Source: Adiantum capillus-veneris
Taxonomy: Eukaryota > Streptophyta > Polypodiopsida > Polypodiales > Pteridaceae
Assembly (NCBI GenBank): GCA_014529385.2
Contig: CM043955.1
Location: 150,923,640 to 150,987,639 of the forward strand
Direction of reading: 5' to 3'
Length of the DNA: 64,000 nt
Position numbers and translations under genes: made by a program
The notes under the pieces: model-generated
Database searches by the model: none
Seen by the model: only the letters and a program-made list of their open reading frames with translations
Told to the model about the DNA's origin: nothing
In this document: piece by piece, positions 11,152 to 22,960 of the stretch
Layout of the letters: each line of letters begins with the position of its first letter
Position numbering within the stretch: the first letter of the stretch is position 1

Positions 11152-12222
11152 TTGTACATACTGCAAGAAGCCCACATGGGTATAGCCGGAGGACATTTCT
11201 CGGGGGGACTAACAGCTAGGAAGGTGTTGCAATCAGGCTATTGGTGGCCAACCTTATTTAAGGATGCATCACTTTTTGCAAAAGGATGTGATGAATGCCA
11301 ACGTTACAAGATCACTCAACGAAAGGATAGGATGCCCTTACATCCTGTTAAAGTGACTCAACCATTTGAAAAATGGGGTTTGGACTTTGTAGGCCCAATA
11401 AGTCCAGCAGCTCGTAGCACTCAATCTCGATATATTATCGTTGCCACTGACTATGTAACAAAGTGGGTGGAAGCCAAGGCGACACGAAAGGCTGATGCGA
11501 GGTCAACTGCCAAGTTTCTCTTTGAGAACATTATTACAAGATTTGCTTGTCCCTTTGAAATTGTGAGTGACAATGGTACTCATTTTATAAATGGAGTAAT
11601 CAAAGAACTCACTACTAACTTCATGATAGCTCACCATAAGTCCACACCTTATTATCCGCAAGCAAATGGCCAAGCTGAGAGCACCAATAAAACCTTAATC
11701 TCTATGTTGACCAAAACGGTGGAAGCTCATCGCACAGATTGGGATTTAAAGTTAACTTCAGCTTTATGGGCTTATCGTACTGCGTACAAAGTTGCCATTA
11801 ATTGCACACCGTTTAAGATGGTGTATGGCCAAAAAGCGGTTATGCCATGGGAGTTTGTCGTTCCTAGTCTTCGAGTAGCTTCTCAAGAAGGTTAGGATGG
11901 TAACCCTTTAGTTGAGTGATTATATATCCTTGAAAGGCTAGATGACGAGAGGCAATTAGCTGTGCAAAATGCACTTGTGGAGAAAGATAGGAGGAAGAAA
12001 TGGTTTGACCATCATCTAAAGAACAAAGATATCAATGTTGGTGATAAAGTCCTTATGTATGGAGTGCGTAACGAAAAGAAAAAGTTGAAATATGCGAGAA
12101 AAGGACCATATAGAGTATGTGAGATCACCCCACAAGGAACCATTCATGTGGAGACTATTGATGGAGTTGAAACCATTGGTTCCTCAATGGGAGCAAATTT
12201 AAAAGATACTATGATCCTTTAA
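11152..12222 (+). pseudogene. Integrase of element 1
   Basis: HHCC zinc-binding domain at about 11167-11310 (AHMGIAGGHFS ... CDECQ), then the catalytic core with all three acidic residues: Asp 11383 (WGLDFVG), Asp 11569 (VSDNGTHF) and Glu 11677 (NGQAESTNK). The C-terminal part contains GDKVLMY and RKGPYRV, a small SH3-like DNA-binding domain, and lacks a chromodomain. It would insert the cDNA with a 5 bp target duplication, consistent with CACTA. Stops at 11893 (TAG) and 11917 (TGA) interrupt the frame between core and C-terminus. Confidence 0.9.
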
Positions 12223-13574
12223 GCAAAGAGGAGCTATATGCCATCCATACGAAAAAGACAGCCAAGGTTCAAACAAAATTGAAAAATATACAAGCTCAAG
12301 CTGAGGCGAAAGAGCGCCAACAACGCATAATACGCCAGCGAGAGGCTAACCTTGGAGTTACACATGCATTCCACTTTGAAACAGAGGATGATTGGTTGGA
12401 CTCTGACACGCCTCTACGATACCCTATTGAGTTAAATAGTGCCTATGAAAAAGTGCTATATAACGCCTTATTGGACACGGGTGCTAAATATAATCTGCTA
12501 TCATATTGGGTGTGGTGTCAGTTAGGGAAGCCACCTCTATCTGAGAGTATTATCCAAGTCAAGGGTGTCAACAAGAAAAAAACTACGATTTTTGGAATCT
12601 GGCACACTTCTATCAGTTATGACAATGGGGTTGTAGCTCAAGACTTTTTGGTCATGCCTACTAGAACTATGGAGGGTAATATAAACCTAGGACGCACGTG
12701 GATGATAGCCACCAAATGCACTATTGATTGGAGGACTGGGTGTGTCACAACGCAAAAACCAACTCTTATCCCTACCACTCAAGCCATAGTCCCTGAGATA
12801 TTGCCTAAGGAAATAAAACCCAAGACATTGCATGTCCAGGAGGTTGAACCATACGTCGCCATAGCCCAATTCTCTAGAGCTTCAACTGATGTAGTTGAAA
12901 GAAAGCTTGAGACACACAAGAACCATCCTAATATAACAAAGAAAACATACAAGTGGGTCCCTGTGACCATGGATGATGCTAAAAAACGGAAGCCTCGTAA
13001 GAAACGTCCCACTCACTCCAAGAAATGTAAAGAAACATTGCGTTGGATTCCTAAACGACTGTTGGAAGCCCAAGGATACTATGAAGGAAATGATCAAATC
13101 TGGGTGTCCAAACGTAAATTGTACTCTTACCTGTCACCTGGCCCATGTAAACCCAATCCTGTGGCTCCAAAACAAATTGAAAATCGTGGAAAGGAAAAAA
13201 TCACGGAATGTTACACACCCGCTCTAGAGCTAGTTTGGGTACCAAAGAAAGAACGATTTGTTCCACCTAGCTCAGGAACAGGGAAATCAAATGAAGCTTC
13301 TTGCTCTTCATGTAGTTCCTATACGATAGAAGCTTCGACACAACCTCCACCTACCATTGTACATATCCATACAAGCAAGAAAGAGTTTGCACCTCCCGTT
13401 GTAGGTTCACCACCTACAACAATGTTGCAAATAAAATCATGGGAGAGTACCTTACCACCCTTGCAACTAGATGAAACACATAGGGCGATCAAAAACTATT
13501 GGTTAAAGCCTTCACTCATAACAACTTGGAACAATTGGTTTCAAAAGGTGACGACATCATTCCAAAAGGTATGA
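12171..13574 (+). pseudogene. Post-integrase retropepsin-like domain with W-x-P-K repeats
   Basis: The frame is open from 12171 to a TGA at 13572 with no good ATG, and overlaps the integrase end by a frame change near 12180, so it was probably part of the polyprotein. After a charged coiled-coil-like start (12280-12350) comes a retropepsin signature: LLDTGAKYNLLSY with Asp at 12474, and NLGRTWM at about 12684 in place of the ILG motif. The remaining half is basic and carries four spaced motifs, KWVPV, RWIPK, IWVSK and VWVPK, between about 12950 and 13250. Fragment 2 and element 3 have the same arrangement after integrase. Function is unknown: candidates are a second maturation protease or an RNA- or DNA-binding accessory. 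Confidence 0.75.
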
Positions 13575-13884
13575 TCTATCCAAGGAAGGGGGTAGTGTTT
13601 GCTGACATCCATCATTCACTTGCTTCCCTCTCAACCTTCCTCCCTGACCTCTCAATCTCCAATCCTAGGGAATGTATATATAAAGCCTTATACTAGTTCT
13701 AGCAAACAAACAAAATAAAAAAGATTATATAAAAAAAAAAAGTAAAAGAGCAAGAGCGACTAGCAACAAGAGAGCACCCTATCAGATCCTACACATAAGT
13801 CTAAATTTACCATGTCACATCAAGCAGCACACAAAAACAACTAATGTTTTAAAGACCTAACCAAATCTATCTGTATTCTCAGAG
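13575..13884 (+). promoter_or_regulatory. Promoter-like segment with TATA box before small ORF
   Basis: A purine tract (AAGGAAGGGGG, about 13583-13593) is followed by TGTTTGCTGACATCC and, about 80 bases on, by TATATATAAAG at 13674-13684. The segment is conserved in element 4 (57816-58050, TATA at 57904-57914). It could drive a separate transcript for the small ORF at 13885. The purine run plus TG could alternatively mark the start of an LTR-like remnant. Confidence 0.55.
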
Positions 13885-14112
13885 ATGGCTAGTTCACCAG
13901 AGGCATGCGCTTCTATTTTTGATGAAAGGTACCCTTTTTCTTTTTCTCAACTATTTCACATCTGCTACCCTATACTTTCTTGCGAATAGGATTTGGTAGA
14001 GAGACTTGCACGTGATCGAAATTTTGAGGAGTTAGAATGGATGATACGTCTATGGACAACTAGTGATCCCTATGTACTACTTTCCATGATTCATGTTGGT
14101 GGATATGTATAA
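13885..14112 (+). pseudogene. Small 3' accessory ORF (ORF-X), broken copy
   Basis: ATG at 13885 begins MASSPEAC and aligns with the intact 143-codon ORF of element 4 (58051-58482) through NFEELEW.IRL.TTSDPY. A TAG at 13987 stands where element 4 has TGG (Trp), and similarity ends near 14080. I recognise no domain, signal peptide or membrane segment. Its position, after integrase and before the PPT, is where some plant elements carry env-like or accessory genes. Confidence 0.55.
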
Positions 14113-15067
14113 TTGCTAATAATTATTTTTCATGGTTTCTTTGAGTGCAATAGTTATGTTTGTTATCTGCCATTATAGATGTATAAATTTGTCTTTGCTT
14201 AAGTTGATGGAACTAGAGTTTAATCTTATGGATGAGCCTTGAGATTAGGAGACCGTGACTTTAGGTTAACTCAATTACTTGACCACTAGGCCTAGCTAAT
14301 AAAATTATCTGAGTATTTGAGACCTTACGAATGTTTAAGGTATAGAGAAGCTTTCTCACTTAAACAACAAAAACACTAGTGAGAATACAAAGGAAATGGA
14401 AGCAAAAAACATAAGTGCCACAAATGAAAAATCTAATGCTGGAAGAGAAATCCTGGCTTGATTTGGTACTTCACTCACATGTATTGTCTATGGTACTAGA
14501 GCCTTAGAGGTTCCGAGTGTGGGCGCTTTTCTTTGAGAAGCAAAAAGCCCCGGACATACAAAATAAGCACACATGTCAAATGATTGTGAACCAAAGTAAA
14601 AGAGAAAAAAAGAAAAAAATGAATGACATTTAAAAGACTTCCATCGAGCTTAAAGTTAACATTTCAAGCTTTTGTTTGCGGTTGTGAGAGCTAGTTGGCT
14701 AATCAAAGCTGAAAAGCACAATTAGAGAATCTTGCATTTAGATTATCTTCTTAGCTTAGCTAGTACTAGAGTAGTTGTTTTAACCTTAGTCATAGCTAAC
14801 TAATTGATAGACTCACCCATAAGCCCAAAACTCTTGATTAATTAATTTACTCAAAGTGCGATTTATTTGTCCTTAATGGCAGTCTAACATTTCATAAATC
14901 TTGCATTTACTCATTTCCACATATACTTTACATTCCCCTCATGATTTATGGCCATATAATTCCGCTTGCTGAAACAGTGACTTTGCCTTGTAGATTCAAA
15001 TACAGATGCTCTACAACATGGACATAACAAGCTTCAACTCAATAGCTTCCGAGGACGGAATCTACAT
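14113..15067 (+). other. 3' untranslated region of element 1, no gene seen
   Basis: AT-rich sequence with no credible ORF. Part of it (about 14440-14575) is closely matched by 59155-59300 in element 4, including GATTTGGTACTTCACTCAC, so the segment belongs to the family. A short ORF at 15006 runs into the LTR and is not supported. Confidence 0.6.
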
Positions 15068-15081
15068 CAGGAAGGGGGGCA
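15068..15081 (+). promoter_or_regulatory. Polypurine tract of element 1
   Basis: AGGAAGGGGGG followed by CA lies immediately before the right LTR start (TGCTAACCC at 15082). The purine tract primes plus-strand DNA synthesis in LTR elements. Confidence 0.85.
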
Positions 15082-15671
15082 TGCTAACCCTCGTGGCTCA
15101 CGGACACCCTATCGCCTACGATGGACACCGTATTATTTATTTAGTAGAGTCAGGCACCGGGCTTGTCGGTCCAATACGAAAAGGGTAGAGTGATCGCCGA
15201 TGAGAGGTGCACTCTAATTGGAACACGCAAGGGTTAGTTGGCTAAGCATGGGCGCCCAAATGTGAATGGGGCGAGCTCATATAAAAGTCACCTAAACCTA
15301 AAATTGACCTATTCTCTCAGTGTGCAATAGAAGAAGTGCTCTTGCCCTATCTCCATCCCCATCTCCATTGTGTGCTCACAGGTGTGTTTGTTTGTGTGTG
15401 CGTGCTTGAGGGAGAGAGGGAGAGAGTGTGTGTGTGTGATCGAGCATTGAGACGGCACCTGCGGCGGCGAGGCGGTTGAGCGCAGTACGACGGCGGCCCC
15501 CTCTTCTTCGCGGCGAGGAATCGTTCACGACGACAAGCGCAGGGAGGTGAGTGACACACCCCTGCTCTCTGTGAGCTTGCTAGGCCTGCTAGTTGTGTGC
15601 TTGCAGCCTTCGTGGCTCGTACACAGTTCTCGGCAAGTCCCTAGCTCCGACACGTGCGGCAGACACGCACA
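15082..15671 (+). repeat. 3' LTR of element 1
   Basis: Starts TGCTAACCC (one change from the left LTR) and ends CGCACA, followed by the CACTA duplication. TATA box at 15280-15287. The GT microsatellite is contracted and interrupted here compared with the left LTR. Confidence 0.93.
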
Positions 15672-15676
15672 CACTA
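15672..15676 (+). repeat. Target site duplication CACTA, right copy (element 1)
   Basis: Exact match to 2760-2764 directly after the LTR terminal CA. Confidence 0.93.
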
Positions 15677-18332
<2,656 letters not shown>

Positions 18333-19500
18333 TCGATCCCAATCAGGGAAACGAAAAATAAAAATAAAACGTTTTTTTTCTAATTCCATTACCGCCACCC
18401 CACCTTCCCTTGACCTTGCGCCCACAGTGGGCCGCTGCCCCCCTTGGCATCACCCTCTCCCCCTCCTCCATTATCACATGTAGCCAATCTCTCTCTCCCC
18501 CTCTCGTTGTTCAACCCATGAGGGGCCGCCATGCATGGGACAAGAGTCTCTCTCTCTCTCTCTTTCATTATTCACACACACTCTCACACCTTCCTCCCTC
18601 ATCACTCCCCTCTCTTCCATACTCTCTCTCTCTCTCTCTCTCCTTCGTTCAGTGCCCCACTTTCGCCCTCTCTCGTTCTCAGCATAAACACGCTCTCTCT
18701 CTCCCTCCCATTGACCCTCCCCTCTCTGTGTCGGCCCAACCAGCCCGCATGGCAAGCTATAAAGCCCTCTCTCTCTTAACCCCCACCACCACACATCCAT
18801 ACACACACACATACCCCATCTCCCCCCACACTCCTTCACCCTCTCTCCCCCTCATCTCCCGCTCTCACTCTCTCTCTCTCCTATACTGACGAATGAGTCA
18901 GCAGGAGGTGCAAGCAAATGACATCCCTCCCTCTGTCCAAACACCCACCACACACACACACACACACACTCACGCTCTCTTTCCCCAACTCTCACACCTC
19001 CCTCCCTCTCTTCCCCTGTCGCACACTCACCCTTCTCTCGCTCTCCCTCTCTCATTCTCTTTGGTGTTGGCACCGGCCCGCAGGGCGCTTAGAGTGCTCT
19101 CCCTCTCCCACATTACCTACACACACACCCACCTACACTCACCCCTGTACACACACTCACACACACAGACACATTGCCCACCGCCACCATCTTCCCCCCC
19201 CCTCACCCGTTCTCTCTCCTCACTCACACTCTCTCTTCCTCGTTCTCTGTGGGCGACTGAGACAGCTAAAAAATTAAAAAAAAAAATACCTTCCTTATAC
19301 TCTCATTCCCACACACATTGGCCGACACACACTCACCCACATACACACACACACACACTACCCCATATACATACACACCACATTCACAAGTACATTACAC
19401 TCACACACACACAATCAAACAAACATTGCACGCATGAGCACACGCACCCATTCACACAAGTATACGCACGCCATACACACATATGCACAAAAAAGCAAAG
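18333..19500 (+). repeat. CT- and CA-rich low-complexity domain
   Basis: About 1.1 kb in which almost every stretch is pyrimidine-rich on the plus strand: (CT)n blocks, then (CA)n/(CT)n mixtures up to about 19500. The long open frames here encode only Ser-Leu, His-Thr or Arg-Glu repeats and are products of the base composition. No gene is supported. Confidence 0.85.
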
Positions 19501-20277
19501 GAAATGAGCGCCACGCCATTGACAAAAGAAGAAGATGACCAAAAGCACGCGGAAGCGGGACCAACTTGAAGATTGACACCGAAGGCATGCCCTGGCTGGC
19601 CCCAAAAGTGACGCGTAGCATCTTGACACCAGCAAAACACCAATTTTGGTAGCATTAACCTCACACCGACCACTTGAACCATCAACAAAACCCATTGTAA
19701 ATGCCCCGATCACCACTCTTCTCTAATAACCTAGCCAATGGCTAGTGGATTGTAAAAAACTCCCCACCCCACTTTTACCTCCCTTCTCTCTATATGTACC
19801 TTCTCTCCCTCTCTATCTTTCTCACTAGAGAAGCATCTAGACTCTCTACAGTGACCACTGGATATTTGCAAGGACCATTAGGTAAGGACCACTTCTTATG
19901 CCTATATAAAGAGGCCTCCACTAAGAACAAAACAAGAACACACTAGAGGAACCACCCAGGCTCCATGCACTCTACATTCCAAGCACCACTAAGCACACAA
20001 TGCACCTCCCAAGCTAGGGAGCTCATGGTATCATGTTTTGATTTACTAGTCATGACCACCCCATGCACATAAAACACTCACTATCAGCCCGCAAGCCAAC
20101 ATGAGCATGCTAGGATTGAATGCACCAACACCATGCTACCTCGGGCCACTCTCGATGCTAGTAATTGACATCGCTAGTGGCCGCATCATCTTGATGTTTC
20201 CCTCAAGTTACCTATGTCAGCTACCTATGGTGTGCCCTCCCAACCAAGAGGATGACTTCTATATTGCAATGACGGTG
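19501..20277 (+). other. Unassigned sequence with one promoter-like motif
   Basis: No coding region is recognisable. TATATAAAG at 19903-19911 is followed by GAGGCCTCC and an A-rich stretch, resembling an LTR promoter, but no repeat partner for this stretch exists in the window. Confidence 0.35.
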
Positions 20278-20357
20278 GAAAATCGAGAAGATTACCAGCT
20301 CTTATTCACGGTAACGACAGTTTAATTAATGCCATCTGAAAATCCCTTTTCTCTACC
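20278..20357 (+). repeat. 80 bp segment shared with element 5 3' LTR
   Basis: Matches 40732-40811 with a single G/A difference. Sequence on either side of the two copies is unrelated. Here the segment abuts the copia RT fragment; at the other site it abuts a deletion or insertion boundary inside an LTR. Confidence 0.85.
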
Positions 20358-21668
20358 GCATAGATTATGAACAAAATTTTGCTCCCACTTGTCGTATGAC
20401 TACTATTTGTTTTCTATGTGCATTGGCAACTCATTCTGGTTGGGATGTACATCAATTAGACATTGTTATTTCTTTCTTGAATAGTGACATTTTTGAGGAA
20501 GTCTATGTAACGCAGCCTTGCGGTTTTGTTAAGAAAGGTCAAGAGGACAAAGTGTGCAGATGTAAGAAGGCTTTGTATGGGTTGAAGCAATCTCCTCGTG
20601 CTTGGTATGAGAAAGCTGACACTCTTTGGTAAAATGAGGCTTTTGTAACAGTCCAACAGAAAGCACACTGTATGTCAAGCGTGAGGGCGATGTACTTCTC
20701 ATTGTTGTTCTTTATGTGGATGATTTGCCGATCACTGGTCCCAATGAGGCACATATTATTGAATTTAAAGGGTGATTTGAATGCTACTTTCAAGATGAAA
20801 GATTTGGGGCTGTTGCATCATTACTTGGGCATACAGTTTAAGCAGTGTGATGGTGGTATTGCCTTGTGTCAAAAAAGTTACATAGAGACATTGCTATGTA
20901 AGTTTGGACTTGAGGATTACAAACCTATTGCCACTCCCATGGAAATAGGTTTGGAGTTAATTCTACATGATGTTGGTGATCTTGATGATGTCACTCTTTA
21001 CCAAATTGCTATTGGCTGCCTCATTTATATATGCAACACGAGGCCGCATATTTAGTTTGAAGTCTCACAAGTCAGTAGATTTATGCATAGCCCAGGGTCT
21101 AAGCATTGACAGGGCTGTCAAGAGGATTTTCCGCTACTTGAGTGGAACTTTACATCTTGGCTTCTTTTATCCAAAGGGGGGATCATTGCTGCTAGACTTA
21201 CATGATTTTTCAGACTCACATTGGGCTGGTTGTTTTGACATGCGAGTGTCCACAAGTGGTTTTTGTTTCATGCTTGGTAGTTCATGTATATCATGGTTGA
21301 GCAAGGAGCAACCTATTGTGACCACTTCAAGTTGTGAGGCTGTGTACAGGGCAGTCTTCACAGCTACAATTAAGTGTGTATGGCCAGACGCCTTATGGCT
21401 GATATGGGTGTTGGACAGGATACTGCCCACTATCCACACTGGCAGTGAGAGCCTATTGGCAGTTGCAAGGAAGCCAGTTTTTCATGTTCGCACAAAGCAC
21501 ATTGAGGTGCATTACAACTATGTTAGGGAGAGGCTCTCATCAGGAGAGATTAGCTTGGCTTATGTGCCAACACAGGACAACCTTGCAGATCTTTTCACAA
21601 AGGTGTTGTCTCATGAGAAGTTTGAAGCTTTCCGCAAAGCTTTGGGCTTACTCCCTTTTGTGGACTAA
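20351..21668 (+). pseudogene. Ty1/copia reverse transcriptase and RNase H, decayed
   Basis: The RT begins abruptly inside the domain with DYEQNFAPT, followed by HQLDIVISFLN (motif A Asp), KALYGLKQSPRAW and, in another frame, LYVDDLPITG (YVDD at 20713-20724). Then come MKDLGLLHHYLGIQ and the RNase H features SDSHWAGC, STSGFCFMLG, ISWLSKEQ and a C-terminal DLFTKVL. These are hallmark copia sequences. Frames change near 20632-20765 and 21050, and a TAA interrupts at 20630. The left part of pol, gag and the 5' LTR are missing, the break lying at the 80 bp shared segment. Confidence 0.9.
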
Positions 21669-21730
21669 TCATGTCCTCAGGGCATGGCACTTCCCTTTAC
21701 TCATGTGCCAGCTCTTGTTCACCACATCAC

Positions 21731-21743
21731 TCAAGGGGAGATT
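21731..21743 (+). promoter_or_regulatory. Polypurine tract of copia remnant
   Basis: TCAAGGGGAGATT lies directly before a TG-initial LTR and about 65 bases after the RNase H stop, as usual in copia elements. Confidence 0.75.
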
Positions 21744-21969
21744 TGTTACCATATATATGTGGTAGTGATGTGTGTGAACACGCTGACCGTCCGGGCATTT
21801 TTTCCCTCTTTAGGAGGTTTTTTCCCCCGTGCATTGTATATACGCCCATCACTCTAGGGCTATCTATCTTTACATTGCACACTAAGTAATACACTCTCAA
21901 TTGTCTTCCTTGAGCTTCCTTCATTTTCTCCAAGCTGTGTGCGTTTCCTTGCACAACCTTATTCCAACA
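21744..21969 (+). repeat. Copia 3' LTR (tentative right end)
   Basis: Starts TGTTACCATATATATG after the PPT and has a TATA-like TGTATATACGCC. I place the end at TTCCAACA because it is the inverted counterpart of TGTT and typical of copia LTRs. There is no second copy in the window to confirm it. Confidence 0.6.
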
Positions 21970-22059
21970 CAAGTGATCTCACATGAGGTAAGCTATGCTC
22001 TTCATCAAAATTTTCATCTCCATGAACTCTCTTCAAGCACGTTGTTCTTTTCTTTGTCA

Positions 22060-22960
22060 TCATGTAAAGAGCCACTCCATCAATTCACACCATGTACTCT
22101 CTTCTAACATTTTTAGTCTTGAAACATTTCGTGTAGATGGCCCTAGCTCATCGATAACATGACAAACATCTTTGCTCTCTTCATAAGCATCTTCTACCAT
22201 GATTGTCTTTGGCTTATACCATGGCTCATGTTTATTAAATCTGACACCCATACTCACATACACTTGCCTCATTGTAGAACATAACAATTGTAGCATTTCT
22301 TCTCAATTGAATAGCCCAAAAATATGAACTTAACTACCTTTGGTTGGATTTTGTTCCTTAGGTTTCATTTAATGCATGAACATATCAAACACATCCAAAA
22401 ACCTTTATCAAGGAAACCATTGTCTTGATTACATAGAGCTTCTCATGGAGAAATTTCATGAATGGAAATTGTATGTGTTCTATTCATGATGTGTACTCTT
22501 GTATGTACTACCTCATTCGAATATGTCATTTATCATGGCTCTAGCCATCTTTATAGTGACTCTATTCAGTTCCATTCTATTGTATTGTGTATCTTTAAGT
22601 AATTTGCGTTCTTATTACTTATTCACTCAAGTAATCATCAAAACCATGTGACATATCCTCTTCTCCTCCTTCGATATGCATGCATCTCATATGACAGCTA
22701 TTTTTTTTGAATCATGGTCTTAAGCTCCAAAAAACACTTTAAATACCTTAGACTTTGTCCTTAAGAAATATACCCATGCCATTCTACTAAAATCGTGAAA
22801 GTTATTGGCCACCATTTTGTTTGACATGCTCACAAGATCCCAAATGTTGGTGCATTTGCTATGTGTATAATGGGTAAAATTAAACAACATTGTTTTGAAT
22901 ATCCTTAGTTTTGAGCAAAGTGTACCCTTTAATCAACACATGGAAGACCCAAATTAGGAT
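22060..22960 (-). pseudogene. Minus-strand Ty1/copia integrase debris
   Basis: Read on the minus strand, short stretches in changing frames match copia integrase in the right order: FSRMAWVYFLRTKSKVF (complement of about 22730-22800), then NRVTIKMARAMIND (about 22525-22575), and a C-terminal KFIFLGYSIEKK-like block (about 22290-22330). A linker follows to 22060. Many stops are present. It lies in opposite orientation to the copia LTR on its left, so it belongs to a different insertion. Confidence 0.6.

Larger units (their letters stand above)
2765..15671 (+). mobile_element. Element 1: full-length Ty3/gypsy LTR retrotransposon
   Basis: A complete 12.9 kb insertion bounded by TG...CA LTRs (2765-3371 and 15082-15671), a tRNA-Asp-like PBS, a PPT and a perfect CACTA duplication. 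Internal order is Gag, protease, reverse transcriptase, RNase H, integrase, then a second retropepsin-like ORF and a promoter-bearing small ORF before the PPT. The tRNA-Asp primer and large size recall the Athila/Tat branch, but there is no chromodomain and I do not see the extra archaeal-type RNase H of Tat. Hand alignment of the first 300 or so LTR bases gives eleven substitutions and one indel, so the insertion is not recent. All major ORFs carry stops or frameshifts. Confidence 0.95.

Noticed and set aside
18410-19507. Open frames of up to 204 codons rich in Ser, Leu, Thr, His and Pro
   Set aside because: Produced by CT/CA low-complexity sequence, which rarely contains stop codons; no domain or start context.
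20101-20325. Possible host protein with DIASGRIILMF
   Set aside because: Short, no family recognised, and it runs into the 80 bp segment shared with the element 5 LTR.
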